Program-made: the position numbers and the translations under genes
Shown: positions 1 through 11,209 of the stretch, one piece after another
How the letters are laid out: every line of letters begins with the position of its first letter
Position numbering within the stretch: position 1 is the first letter of the stretch
The notes under the pieces: generated by a model
What the model was told of the DNA's origin: nothing
Databases searched by the model: none
The model's input: only the letters and a program-made list of their open reading frames with translations
Source of the DNA: Flectonema sp. DT1601
Taxonomy: Eukaryota; Euglenozoa; Diplonemea; Diplonemida; Diplonemidae
Assembly: GCA_964019425.1 (NCBI GenBank)
Contig: OZ025838.1
Coordinates: forward strand, 448,501 to 512,500
DNA length: 64,000 bases
Direction of reading: 5' to 3'

Positions 1-1333
1 AGACAGTATCGCTTCATTGAGACAAAACGGAAGGGATTACATATTCATGGCCAGTGAAGGAGACGAATCATCATACGAAGACGATAACGGATTGTCTGTA
101 CAGGCGAAGGAACTTACATATGAAGACGGTGTAGTTAACAACCCGTTGGGTGTTGAGGGAGATATGAAAATGAGTAAATCCTCACCTGGACTTCAAGCTA
201 ACGGTAAGTATGATGGTATTTATCTATTTGGAGGTCGTTCCTTCGTAGTCATGGACGCAGCCAGCGGTGCAGTTGTACACGAGAGTGGATCACAGTTCGA
301 AAAGTTGATTGAGAAGTACGCTCCGCAGTACTTCGGAATTGACGATGGTGAGTTCTCTGTTGGAGAACAAAAATCCCAAAAGAAAGGACCTGAACCTGAG
401 TCTCTTGATGTTGGTGAGGTTGGTGGAGTTCCACTTCTGTTTGTTGGTTTAGAGAAGTCCAGCTTGATTGCTGTTTATGACGTGAAAGACGTTGCCGCAC
501 CAAAGTTCCACTCGTTTGGATCAGTTCTGGATGATGAGAAGCTGTGCACAGTCAACTCTAAGTTGCTTGGACCTGAAGCACTGAAGTTCGTACCAAAGGC
601 TGATAATCCAACTGATTTTGATTTATTGATTTCTTCAGGATCAGGTTCGAACTCCATTACTGTCTTTAAAGTTTACAAAAAGGATAACGCTGATCTTACT
701 CCTTGTGCTGCTGAGACACCGGCACCGGAGACTCCAATACCATCGTCTCCAACTCCAGCTCCAACTTTAACACCACCCCCAACTCCGGTTCCTTCGAGAT
801 CAGCAAATGAACGTGCAGCTGATTTTAATGTTTTAGTAGACATGGAATTGGTAGATGTCGTTAAAAATATTAATTCAATTGGAAATGCTGCAAGAGGGGC
901 ACTTGGGTCTTCAACAACCCCAGCTTGCGGAACCATCTGTGAAATTGAAACGAGCGCTTGCTTCACATGTGCAGGTACTGCCACCACCACAGGAGAAATT
1001 GCGTCAACGGCAGCAAAGAGATACAGCGTAGCCTACAAGGCTTTCACTGTGTATGGGGATGCTGACTCTAAAAATAGACTAACAGCTGCCTTAAAGCCTG
1101 TTGTTGAAGCTGCAGGGGGTGTGTTCGTAGGTGTTAACGCCGTATTTGGAGATGTCGTTACTGATGATGATGATGGTCTTTCAGGGGGAGCCATTGCAGG
1201 GATCGTTATTGGTTCAGTCAGCTTTGTTATTGTTGTTGCCGTCATCGCTTACTGCTGCTTTTGTAAATCTGTTGAGGAACTAGAAACCTGTGAGGATCCA
1301 GTCCAAAAGACTAGTCCTGATGAAGAGGCCTAG
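1..1333 (+). CDS. Choice-of-anchor I surface protein, array copy 1 (3' part)
   Basis: The last ~443 codons of the gene that is complete at 4081-8421; its frame is open to the left window edge. It carries the end of the second choice-of-anchor I domain (motifs 'PEPESLDVGEVGG' and 'GPEALKFVPKADNP'), a Pro/Thr-rich linker, a small Cys-containing module, one transmembrane segment ('AIAGIVIGSVSFVIVVAVIA') and a short acidic cytoplasmic tail. It differs from the next copies near the membrane exit: 'CKSVEELE' here, 'CKPVEELE' in copies 2 and 3. Role is as for the full copies: probably a secreted, membrane-anchored beta-propeller-like surface protein of unknown ligand. Confidence 0.9.
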   Translation, partial: DSIASLRQNGRDYIFMASEGDESSYEDDNGLSVQAKELTYEDGVVNNPLGVEGDMKMSKSSPGLQANGKYDGIYLFGGRSFVVMDAASGAVVHESGSQFEKLIEKYAPQYFGIDDGEFSVGEQKSQKKGPEPESLDVGEVGGVPLLFVGLEKSSLIAVYDVKDVAAPKFHSFGSVLDDEKLCTVNSKLLGPEALKFVPKADNPTDFDLLISSGSGSNSITVFKVYKKDNADLTPCAAETPAPETPIPSSPTPAPTLTPPPTPVPSRSANERAADFNVLVDMELVDVVKNINSIGNAARGALGSSTTPACGTICEIETSACFTCAGTATTTGEIASTAAKRYSVAYKAFTVYGDADSKNRLTAALKPVVEAAGGVFVGVNAVFGDVVTDDDDGLSGGAIAGIVIGSVSFVIVVAVIAYCCFCKSVEELETCEDPVQKTSPDEEA

Positions 1334-1635
1334 AAAAAAACAAAAAGAAGAATCGGCAAACTTCACTTTTTTACTTAAAGAATGATATCTCGTTCACTTT
1401 TTTCTCTGGTTGTGGGGTCAGACTATCTGCCAACGATATGATGCTTTTTCTTTAACTAATGGAAATCACTCATAGGTCTGCATGTTTGTGCTTCTCCAAT
1501 CTCACACTTGTTCTTCTTTTTTTTTTTTGCGTGAAAATTCTTCAGCAAAAAAAAAACATTTCTCTTTTTATTAAAGAATTATATTAAATCAATTTCACCC
1601 CTTTTTGTGATTCAATCAAACATTTTCCTCCTTCA

Positions 1636-1860
1636 CTTTTTTCTCTTGTGAAGTCAGACTATCTGCCAACGATATGATGCTTTTTTTTCTTTAACTAATG
1701 GAAATTATTAGTTGAGGGATCTCATAGGTCTGCATGTTTGTGCTTCTTTTTACTTCTCCTCTATCTCCATATTTATATTTATGTGTTTATGTTTTTTTTT
1801 TAAAAAACCTCCCGTTCTCTTTCTTTTCCCTTCCCTTCCCTTCTTTTTTTATTTTTTTTT
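1636..1860 (+). repeat. Direct repeats inside each array spacer
   Basis: The stretch from about 1636 to 1860 (gtcagactatctgccaacg, then 'cataggtctgcatgtttgtg', then a C/T tract) recurs in part at 1396-1497 and again at about 3764-3945, just before the next gene. The outer pair lies about 2.1 kb apart in direct orientation. The same three stretches occur in spacers 2 (about 8484, 8724 and 10877) and 3 (about 15613, 15853). The last one is missing after copy 3 because the array ends there. This could reflect unequal exchange within the spacer. Confidence 0.75.
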
Positions 1861-2827
1861 TTTTTGAGGAAACACTTCAGCAAAAAAAAAAAGAAAAAAA
1901 GAGGAGGGAAGGAATATATCGCAACGTACTCTTTTAGTTTATTGCACACCGAGTTGAACTTTTACTTCTGAAAGGCACTATTATAGTTGATCTCTTGTGA
2001 GGCTATCGTAGTAAAAATGCTGTGAGTAAATTCTTCGGTTGCAATAAGCCTAGGTAGAGTATTTGTGCCCAATCACTTCCCCCTTCCAGTCTGAGCGAAT
2101 AACGTAAGATTAAAAAAAAAAAAAAAAAAATTAAAAAAAAATAGTACTCCTCAAACTCTGTTCTCTTCGTTCAATAAGTGACGGTTGGTAAATGAAAACT
2201 GAAGCGACGAACACAAGAAAAAAAAAGAAGGAAGGAAGGAAGGAAGGTTTTATGTTTTATGTGGATTGTCTACAGGATGTGCTTTCATCAAGCTACTCCA
2301 CAAGAAAAGCAAGATTCACAGTTATATTTAACCATTCCTTTTTCTTCTTTTTTTTGTGCCTCCAAAGCTTTATTGTTCGATAGAAACAGAATTGTGGCAG
2401 CGTAACTAACCTATTCCTTTATTAGGATTTTGTTCCAGTTGCGCACAAACAAAGATGTGAGTAAAAAAACGTGTGGAACGGGGAAAATCTTTTTTTCTTA
2501 TCACAATCCGCTAGTATCGTGGTTGTCATGGAAACTGACTTCTCATTCGATAGCGAGAACGTAGTTTCTGCGTTCGATTAGTTCTTGTCCTTACTTTTGT
2601 TTATTCCGACTTCCTTTCTTTATAGAGATAACTTCCATGTTGTGGTTTGCAATCTTGTACTACGCTGCCAGTTTTAAGATCTCACTTTCTTCTTTCTTTC
2701 TTTCTTTTTTTTATTGTGATTTTCCTAAGAAAAAATTGGTATTATTGCATCCGCGGGTCATCCGCGTTTTTACATTTATAGAACGACAAAAAAAAAAAAA
2801 AACTTATTTCTATTTGGGGAGGCGACG

Positions 2828-3046
2828 ATGTTTGTCTCTGATCAAGAGATAGTCATCTTCATCGTACCCTTGCGTTCATACTTAAAAAGGTATACAAATA
2901 AACTCGTATTCCAAGACAGGTATGTTTTTTTTTTATATCACTTTTTTTAAACGTTTGTTGTATTTCCTCCTTTCTTTTAGTTTATTTTTCTTCTTAAAAC
3001 ACTTTATTTTTGTTTTGTTTTATTTTATTTTAGTTCGATAGAGTAA
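2828..3046 (+). other. Possible two-exon mini-gene in the array spacer
   Basis: An ATG at 2828 opens a 30-codon frame (starts MFVSDQEIVIFIV) that runs exactly into the donor AG|GTATGT at 2919/2920. Joining to the acceptor at 3033 gives a 34-residue product ending at TAA 3044-3046. The same arrangement is present at 9928 and 17128 in the other spacers, but the array is too young for that to show selection. It may just as well be a non-coding leader exon of the downstream gene. The intron signal is more convincing than the coding claim. Confidence 0.25.
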
Positions 3047-4080
3047 TAAGCTACGGCGAGGCGGAAAGCTGGAGATTGGTATTTATTAATCTTTCAGTTG
3101 ATGCTGCTTCCACAATCCATGCGAAATCTTCGGATATGGCTACGGATTGGGTCCTCTGTTACTGTGAGTTACCTAGCACTCATAATATACAGTAACGTTG
3201 GATTATATCACTAACTAACACAGTTATACGCAATTGTTGATTACTGGTTCTTGGAGTCTTTTTTTCAGTGGTGTTGAAGTAATTCTTTTTGTTCTTTGTC
3301 TAACAAATATAAGTATTGTTGTCACTCGCAAACGGAATCGTGAAATCAATTCATGTTTGTTGGCGTTCACACTCCATGTTTATTTTATTTTATTTGTTTT
3401 GTTTTTTTTTCGTCGTCTATTCCGACCATTACATATTAAGACTGTAAATTTTTAGGGAGGATTTTGCCCCCCAATCGCGCAGCTTTGTAATTTTGGTTTT
3501 TTTTTCTTCCTCTCCCTTTCCTCTTGTTTTTCCTCTCCCCTTCACCATTTTTTACTCAACTCAACTCAAATCTTCAACAAACACTTTATCGATATTATTT
3601 ATTATAAAATAACTACATAGAGATAGTTGAAGTCTCACAAATTGGGAAACGATTATTTACAAGGTATCAAAAATTAGGTTATTTCTTTAAACAGGTAGGA
3701 ATGAAAATGAGGAGGATTTCATTTTTAATTGTGGTAATTTAAAAAAAATATATATATCAGTCAACTGATGGAAATTATTAGTTGAGGACTCATAGGTCTG
3801 CATGTTTGTGATTCTTTTTACTTCTCCTCTATCTCCATATTTATATTTATGTGTTTATGTTTGTTTTTTAAAAAACCTCTTGTTCTTTTTATTTTTCCCT
3901 TCCATTCCCTTCCCTTCCCTTCTTTTTTTTTTTTTTTTTTTTTTGGGGGGGAGCTTAGTTCGTCTTTCCAAACCAGGTTAGTTGCTGAGCTCTAGCTGTT
4001 GTTCTGTTTTGTGTAATATTGATGAAACCCTTTTATTTTTTATGACAGCATTCTATTTTAGAACACCTTTTATTTTAACC

Positions 4081-7000
4081 ATGCGGTCCGTGGCCTTAAT
4101 GGCTCTTCTTGGGATGTTTGCAGGAACAGCAGTTTCTTCACCTTCAGCTTCACCTGTTCCTGTCACTGTCGCAACAGTTCCAACTCAGGCATTCACAACT
4201 TCAGAAGCCTCAGGAACTTCTCGTTATGTGTTAGAGAAGATGTCTCAAACTACTATTCCCGGGTCAACTGCTACTAACGTTGGTGCTGCTGAGTTCATGA
4301 CGTGGGGTAAGAAGCAACAAGAAATTTATGTTGTTAACGTACCAGAAAAGGTTGTTGACATCTTCGGTCTTGCAACTGATGGCTCGATCACAACGACTGG
4401 GAAGAAGTTCACAGCAGAGACTGCTGATGCGACACCAAACTCTGTCTGCTACAACGAAAGAGATGATGTCGTTGGTATTGCTTATGGAAGTACTGGTAAG
4501 GGATGGATTGAGTTCTTCAACGCGGAGACTCAGGAACACATCTCTACTCACATGGCACCGAATGGTCTCACCTTGGCTGCCCACTGCAGTTTTGGTCCTT
4601 CTGATGCATGTGCTTACATCGCATTAGAAGGAGAGCCTTACACGAACATTATTAGTAGTGTTGAGACTAACCCTTATGGTGGAGTTCTTCAGGTCTGTGC
4701 TACAGACTTTAAGAATAGTATGACTCATGTTGCTTCTTCATCGACCTTTGCAGGTTTAACATCCTCAACCATAACCGAGTTGGCATCAAAGAAGGGATGG
4801 CACAATCCTCAAAAGTCTACAAACGGCAACGGAATCACCGATTTGGAGCCAGAGTACATCACCTACTCAAGCCAAGGTTCAAACAACAAGTACGAAGTTT
4901 ACGTTTGTCTTCAGGAGGCTAACATGATTGCCGTGTATGAAGGAACTACTGCAGCGACTTCAATTGCTCTTACCACCGAGCCAATCCGATTCATGCCAAT
5001 CGGATTTAAGGACAACAACTTCGTTGGTAACGAAATCGATCTCGCCAACGACAACAAAATTGACATTAAAACTTTTAAGGGAGTGAAGTCAATGTACCAG
5101 CCAGACAGTATCGTGTCATTTAGACAAAACGGAAAAGATTATATTCTCATGGCCAGTGAAGGTAAAGTGTCATCAACTGAGACTACTAACTCACTAAATG
5201 TTGAGGCGAGTGTATTAAGTTACGAAAATGGAGTCGTGAACAGTCCATTTGGTGTTGAAGGAGATGTCATGGTCTCAAGATCATCTCCTGGACTTCAAGC
5301 TAATGGTAATTATGATGGTATTTATCTATTTGGAGGTCGTTCCTTCGTAGTCATGGACGCAGCCAGCGGTGCAGTTGTACACGAGAGTGGATCACAGTTC
5401 GAAAAGTTGATTGAGAAGTACGCTCCTGTGTTCTTTGGAATTGACGATGGAGTAGTCGTTGGTGGTGAACAGAGATCGACGACAAAGGGACCTGAACCTG
5501 AGTCTCTTACTGTTGGTGAGGTTGGTGGAGTTCCTTTAATGTTTGTTGGTTTGGAAAGAACGGGTTTAATCGCGGTTTACGATATTGCTGATGTTACCGC
5601 ACCAAAGTTCCACTCCTTCGGATCATCTCTTGACGAAACAAGTATGTGCGATGCGAGATCGAAGATGGTTGACCCTGAGGCACTAAAGTTTATTGCAGCA
5701 GCTGATAACCCAACCAACCAGGATATTTTAATTGCTTCCGGTTCAGTTTCCAACTCGCTTACTATCTTCAAGGTTGTTAAAAAGGAAAACCCTAACCTCC
5801 AGATGTGTAGGGAGGAGAGTAAAAGATCTGTCTACTCATTCCTTGCTACCTCTGAGTTGGTAACTCTACGAGGTCAAGTTAACGACCTTATTCGTGAAAC
5901 AAAGGTCGCTCAGGGAACTGACTTCAATCCTGTTTGTGAGAAGATCTGTACTACAACGGGAACAATTACCTGTGTGAGTTGCACCATCACAGCAGGGGAA
6001 ACTATACCTGTTGGGGTTATGAGATACGAAATTCATTTCAAAGGCAGTACTGCGTACTCCAGGTTGGTGACTGCTGTGCGTGTAAATGTCGCCGCGTTTG
6101 ATATAATTGGAAGCTCTTTTGGAATTTCTATATCAGATGTCTCAATACCTGTCACTACCGCCACCGTTCCAACTGAAGCATTCCCTGCTGGAGAGGCTCC
6201 AGGAAGTTCTCGTTACGTGTTGGAAACTTTGTCGCATACTATTGTTCCTGGTTCTACTCTTGCGAATGATGGTGCTGCTGAGTTCATGACTTGGGGTAAG
6301 AAGCTCCACCAGGTGTACGTTGTAAACGGACCAGCTAAGCAAGTTGACGTTCTGGACATGAAGGCTGACGGTACCTTCGAGTCGTCTGGAAAGAAGTTTT
6401 CAAGCGCGGACGCCGATGCTGAACCAACCTCTGTCTGCTACAACGAAAGAGATGATGTCGTTGGTGTTGCTTACGGAAGCACTGGTAAGGGATGGATTGA
6501 GCTGTACAACGCGGAGACTCAGGCACGCATCTCTACTTACATGGCACCAAATGGCCTGACCCTTGCTGATCATTGCAGTTTTGGTCCTTCTGATGCATGT
6601 GTCTATGCAGCCTTGGAGGGAGAGCCTTACACGAACGCCGCCGGGGTGGCTGTCAACCCTTACGGTGGAATCATTCAGGTCTGTGCTACGGACTTCAAAA
6701 ATGAGGGGACTCACGTTTTCTCTTCAACGACTTTTGAAAGTTTGACCACCGCAACTATGGACGAATTGAGGATAAAGAAAGGATGGCACAACCCTCAGTT
6801 ATTTACAAATGGTGACGGAAAAAGTGATTTGGAGCCGGAGTACATCACTTACTCTTCCATAGCCTCTGACAACACGTACGAAATCTACGTCGGAATTCAG
6901 GAGGCTAACATGATTGCCGTGTTCAAGGGAACAGCTGCGACGCCTTCTGTGCCCCTGTCGGTTGAGCCAATCAGATTCATGCCAATTGGATTTAAGGACA

Positions 7001-8421
7001 ACAGTTTCGTTGGGAACGGAATTGATATCGTCAACGACAAGATTATTGATATTAAAACCTTCAAGGGAGTGAAGTCAATGTACCAACCAGACAGTATCGC
7101 TTCATTGAGACAAAACGGAAGGGATTACATATTCATGGCCAGTGAAGGAGACGAATCATCATACGAAGACGATAACGGATTGTCTGTACAGGCGAAGGAA
7201 CTTACATATGAAGACGGTGTAGTTAACAACCCGTTGGGTGTTGAGGGAGATATGAAAATGAGTAAATCCTCACCTGGACTTCAAGCTAACGGTAAGTATG
7301 ATGGTATTTATCTATTTGGAGGTCGTTCCTTCGTAGTCATGGACGCAGCCAGCGGTGCAGTTGTACACGAGAGTGGATCACAGTTCGAAAAGTTGATTGA
7401 GAAGTACGCTCCGCAGTACTTCGGAATTGACGATGGTGAGTTCTCTGTTGGAGAACAAAAATCCCAAAAGAAAGGACCTGAACCTGAGTCTCTTGATGTT
7501 GGTGAGGTTGGTGGAGTTCCACTTCTGTTTGTTGGTTTAGAGAAGTCCAGCTTGATTGCTGTTTATGACGTGAAAGACGTTGCCGCACCAAAGTTCCACT
7601 CGTTTGGATCAGTTCTGGATGATGAGAAGCTGTGCACAGTCAACTCTAAGTTGCTTGGACCTGAAGCACTGAAGTTCGTACCAAAGGCTGATAATCCAAC
7701 TGATTTTGATTTATTGATTTCTTCAGGATCAGGTTCGAACTCCATTACTGTCTTTAAAGTTTACAAAAAGGATAACGCTGATCTTACTCCTTGTGCTGCT
7801 GAGACACCGGCACCGGAGACTCCAATACCATCGTCTCCAACTCCAGCTCCAACTTTAACACCACCCCCAACTCCGGTTCCTTCGAGATCAGCAAATGAAC
7901 GTGCAGCTGATTTTAATGTTTTAGTAGACATGGAATTGGTAGATGTCGTTAAAAATATTAATTCAATTGGAAATGCTGCAAGAGGGGCACTTGGGTCTTC
8001 AACAACCCCAGCTTGCGGAACCATCTGTGAAATTGAAACGAGCGCTTGCTTCACATGTGCAGGTACTGCCACCACCACAGGAGAAATTGCGTCAACGGCA
8101 GCAAAGAGATACAGCGTAGCCTACAAGGCTTTCACTGTGTATGGGGATGCTGACTCTAAAAATAGACTAACAGCTGCCTTAAAGCCTGTTGTTGAAGCTG
8201 CAGGGGGTGTGTTCGTAGGTGTTAACGCCGTATTTGGAGATGTCGTTACTGATGATGATGATGGTCTTTCAGGGGGAGCCATTGCAGGGATCGTTATTGG
8301 TTCAGTCAGCTTTGTTATTGTTGTTGCCGTCATCGCTTACTGCTGCTTTTGTAAACCTGTTGAGGAACTAGAAAACTGTGAGGATCCAGTCCAAAAGACT
8401 AGTCCTGATGAAGAGGCCTAG
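4081..8421 (+). CDS. Choice-of-anchor I surface protein, array copy 2 (complete)
   Basis: Codes for 1446 residues. I take the ATG at 4081 because it begins a clear signal peptide (MRSVALMALLGMFAGTAVSS) and follows an AG by 19 nt; the frame is open further upstream (ATG at 3982). Residues ~40-575 and ~690-1225 are two copies of the choice-of-anchor I domain. Each has 'GAAEFMTWGKK', 'PDSI..RQNG.DYI.MASEG', 'PEPESL.VGEVGGVPL' and a 'PEALKF' motif, matching the family pattern of bacterial and animal proteins in this group. Each domain is followed by a module of ~100 residues with four cysteines. A Pro/Thr-rich linker lies at ~1240-1268, a transmembrane helix at ~1399-1421, and a tail ending in DEEA follows. 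Family members are extracellular or cell-surface; the substrate or partner is unknown. C/G-ending codons are common, which suggests high expression. Confidence 0.92.
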   Translation: MRSVALMALLGMFAGTAVSSPSASPVPVTVATVPTQAFTTSEASGTSRYVLEKMSQTTIPGSTATNVGAAEFMTWGKKQQEIYVVNVPEKVVDIFGLATDGSITTTGKKFTAETADATPNSVCYNERDDVVGIAYGSTGKGWIEFFNAETQEHISTHMAPNGLTLAAHCSFGPSDACAYIALEGEPYTNIISSVETNPYGGVLQVCATDFKNSMTHVASSSTFAGLTSSTITELASKKGWHNPQKSTNGNGITDLEPEYITYSSQGSNNKYEVYVCLQEANMIAVYEGTTAATSIALTTEPIRFMPIGFKDNNFVGNEIDLANDNKIDIKTFKGVKSMYQPDSIVSFRQNGKDYILMASEGKVSSTETTNSLNVEASVLSYENGVVNSPFGVEGDVMVSRSSPGLQANGNYDGIYLFGGRSFVVMDAASGAVVHESGSQFEKLIEKYAPVFFGIDDGVVVGGEQRSTTKGPEPESLTVGEVGGVPLMFVGLERTGLIAVYDIADVTAPKFHSFGSSLDETSMCDARSKMVDPEALKFIAAADNPTNQDILIASGSVSNSLTIFKVVKKENPNLQMCREESKRSVYSFLATSELVTLRGQVNDLIRETKVAQGTDFNPVCEKICTTTGTITCVSCTITAGETIPVGVMRYEIHFKGSTAYSRLVTAVRVNVAAFDIIGSSFGISISDVSIPVTTATVPTEAFPAGEAPGSSRYVLETLSHTIVPGSTLANDGAAEFMTWGKKLHQVYVVNGPAKQVDVLDMKADGTFESSGKKFSSADADAEPTSVCYNERDDVVGVAYGSTGKGWIELYNAETQARISTYMAPNGLTLADHCSFGPSDACVYAALEGEPYTNAAGVAVNPYGGIIQVCATDFKNEGTHVFSSTTFESLTTATMDELRIKKGWHNPQLFTNGDGKSDLEPEYITYSSIASDNTYEIYVGIQEANMIAVFKGTAATPSVPLSVEPIRFMPIGFKDNSFVGNGIDIVNDKIIDIKTFKGVKSMYQPDSIASLRQNGRDYIFMASEGDESSYEDDNGLSVQAKELTYEDGVVNNPLGVEGDMKMSKSSPGLQANGKYDGIYLFGGRSFVVMDAASGAVVHESGSQFEKLIEKYAPQYFGIDDGEFSVGEQKSQKKGPEPESLDVGEVGGVPLLFVGLEKSSLIAVYDVKDVAAPKFHSFGSVLDDEKLCTVNSKLLGPEALKFVPKADNPTDFDLLISSGSGSNSITVFKVYKKDNADLTPCAAETPAPETPIPSSPTPAPTLTPPPTPVPSRSANERAADFNVLVDMELVDVVKNINSIGNAARGALGSSTTPACGTICEIETSACFTCAGTATTTGEIASTAAKRYSVAYKAFTVYGDADSKNRLTAALKPVVEAAGGVFVGVNAVFGDVVTDDDDGLSGGAIAGIVIGSVSFVIVVAVIAYCCFCKPVEELENCEDPVQKTSPDEEA

Positions 8422-11209
8422 AAAAAAACAAAAAGAAGAATCGGCAAACTTCACTTTTTTACTTAAAGAATGATATCTCGTTCACTTTTTTCTCTGGTTG
8501 TGGGGTCAGACTATCTGCCAACGATATGATGCTTTTTCTTTAACTAATGGAAATCACTCATAGGTCTGCATGTTTGTGCTTCTCCAATCTCACACTTGTT
8601 CTTCTTTTTTTTTTTTGCGTGAAAATTCTTCAGCGAAAAAAAAAAAAAAAAAACATTTCTCTTTTTATTAAAGAATTATATTAAATCAATTTCACCCCTT
8701 TTTGTGATTCAATCAAACATTTTCCTCCTTCACTTTTTTTCTCTTGTGAAGTCAGACTATCTGCCAACGATATGATGCTTTTTTTTTCTAACTAATGGAA
8801 ATTATTAGTTGAGGGATCTCATAGGTCTGCATGTTTGTGCTTCTTTTTACTTCTCCTCTATCTCCATATTTATATTTATGTGTTTATGTTTTTTTTTTAA
8901 AAAACCTCCCGTTCTCATTCTTTTCCCTTCCCTTCCCTTCTTATTTTTTTTTTTTTTTTTTTGAGGAAACACTTCAGCAAAAAAAAAAAGAAAAAAAGAG
9001 GAGGGAAGGAATATATCGCAACGTACTCTTTTAGTTTATTGCACACCGAGTTGAACTTTTACTTCTGAAAGGCACTATTATAGTTGATCTCTTGTGAGGC
9101 TATCGTAGTAAAAATGCTGTGAGTAAATTCTTCGGTTGCAATAAGCCTAGGTAGAGTATTTGTGCCCAATCACTTCCCCCTTCCAGTCTGAGCGAATAAC
9201 GTAAGATTAAAAAAAAAAAAAAAAAAAAAATTAAAAAAAAATAGTACTCCTCAAACTCTGTTCTCTTCGTTCAATAAGTGACGGTTGGTAAATGAAAACT
9301 GAAGCGACGAACACAAGAAAAAAAAAGAAGGAAGGAAGGAAGGAAGGAAGGTTTTATGTTTTATGTGGATTGTCTACAGGATGTGCTTTCATCAAGCTAC
9401 TCCACAAGAAAAGCAAGATTCACAGTTATATTTAACCATTCCTTTTTCTTCTTTTTTTTGTGCCTCCAAAGCTTTATTGTTCGATAGAAACAGAATTGTG
9501 GCAGCGTAACTAACCTATTCCTTTATTAGGATTTTGTTCCAGTTGCGCACAAACAAAGATGTGAGTAAAAAAACGTGTGGAACGGGGAAAATCTTTTTTT
9601 CTTATCACAATCCGCTAGTATCGTGGTTGTCATGGAAACTGACTTCTCATTCGATAGCGAGAACGTAGTTTCTGCGTTCGATTAGTTCTTGTCCTTACTT
9701 TTGTTTATTCCGACTTCCTTTCTTTAAAGAGATAACTTCCATGTTGTGGTTTACTATCTTGTACTACGCTGCCAGTTTTAAGATCTCACTTTCTTCTTTC
9801 TTTCTTTTTTTTATTGTGATTTTCCTAAGAAAAAATTGGTATTATTGCATCCGCGGGCCATCCGCGTTTTTTCATTTTTAAAACGACAAAAAAAAAAAAA
9901 AACTTATTTCTATTTGGGGAGGCGACGATGTTTGTCTCTGATCAAGAGATAGTCATCTTCATCGTACCCTTGCGTTCATACTTAAAAAGGTATACAAATA
10001 AACTCGTATTCCAAGACAGGTATGTTTTTTTTTTAATATCACTTTTTTTAAACGTTTGTTGTATTTCCTCCTTTCTTTTAGTTTATTTTTCTCCTTAAAA
10101 CGGAACACTTTATTTTTGTTTTGTTTTATTTTATTTTAGTTCGATAGAGTAATAAGCTACGGCGAGGCGGAAAGCTGGAGATTGGTATTTATTAATCTTT
10201 CAGTCGATGCTGCTTCCACAATCCATGCGAAATCTTCGGATATGGCTACGGATTGGGTCCTCTGTTACTGTGAGTTACCTAGCACTCATAATATACAGTA
10301 ACGTTGGATTATATCACTAACTAACACAGTTATACGCAATTGTTGATTACTGGTTCTTGGAGTCTTTTTTTCAATGGTGTTGAAGTAATTCTTTTTGTTC
10401 TTTGTCTAACAAATATAAGTATTGTTGTCACTCGCAAACGGAATCGTGAAATCAATTCATGTTTGTTGGCGTTCACACTCCATGTTTATTTTATTTTATT
10501 TTATTTTATTTTATTTGTTTTGTTTTTTTTTCGTCGTCTATTCCGACCATTACATATTAAGACTGTAGATTTTTAGGGAGGATTTTGCCCCCCAATCGCG
10601 CAGCTTTGTAATTTTGGTTTTTTTTTTTCCTCTCCCTTTCCTCTTGTTTTTCCTCTCCCCTTCACCATTTTTTACTCAACTCAACTCAAATCTTCAACAA
10701 ACACTTTATCGATATTATTTATTATAAAATAACTACATAGAGATAGTTGAAGTCTCACAAATTGGGAAACGATTATTTACAAGGTATCAAAAATTAGGTT
10801 ATTTCTTTAAACAGGTAGGAATGAAAATGAGGAGGATTTCATTTTTAATTGTGGTAATTTAAAAAAAATATATATCAGTCAACTGATGGAAATTATTAGT
10901 TGAGGACTCATAGGTCTGCATGTTTGTGATTCTTTTTACTTCTCCTCTATCTCCATATTTATATTTATGTGTTTATGTTTTTTTTTTAAAAAACCTCTTG
11001 TTCTTTTTATTTTCCCCTTCCATTCCCTTCCCTTCCCTTCCCTTCCCTTCTTTTTTTTTTTTTTTTTTTTTTTTTGGGGGAGCTTAGTTCGTCTTTCCAA
11101 ACCAGGTTAGTTGCTGAGCTCTAGCTGTTGTTCTGTTTTGTGTAATATTGATAAAACCCTTTTATTTTTTATGACAGCATTCTATTTTAGAACACCTTTT
11201 TTTTTAACC
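8422..11209 (+). other. Array spacer 2
   Basis: Nearly identical to spacer 1, differing mainly in homopolymer and TTTTA or CCCTT repeat lengths (for example an expanded ATTTT run near 10490-10515). It carries the same direct repeats, the same AG|GTATGT donor (about 10020) and the same leader AG 19 nt before the next start codon. No independent gene is evident. Confidence 0.75.

Larger units (their letters stand above)
1334..4080 (+). other. Array spacer 1: 3' UTR, promoter and 5' leader region
   Basis: A 2.7 kb AT-rich spacer between array genes 1 and 2, with many A- and T-runs and a GGAA microsatellite near 2228. It holds three related stretches (near 1396, 1636 and 3764; see the separate repeat entry). 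At 2880-2905 there is a TATA-like stretch (aaaaaggtatacaaataaa). A good intron begins at 2920 (AG|GTATGT) and could end at 2980 or 3033, both T-rich tracts ending in TAG. A second donor-like GTGAGT lies at 3164. The last AG before the start codon is at 4060-4061, giving a 19-nt leader. Most of this probably serves as UTR, promoter and leader introns of the array genes; that is inference. Confidence 0.6.

Noticed and set aside
1636-3945. Direct repeats ~2.1 kb apart as ends of an LTR-type element
   Set aside because: No element-type coding sequence, primer site or target duplication lies between them; a third partial copy and the array context fit spacer rearrangement better.
249-8333. Minus-strand frames of 60-105 codons opposite the array genes
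   Set aside because: They repeat at the same place in every array unit, lie wholly opposite strong coding sequence, and have the composition of antisense shadows.
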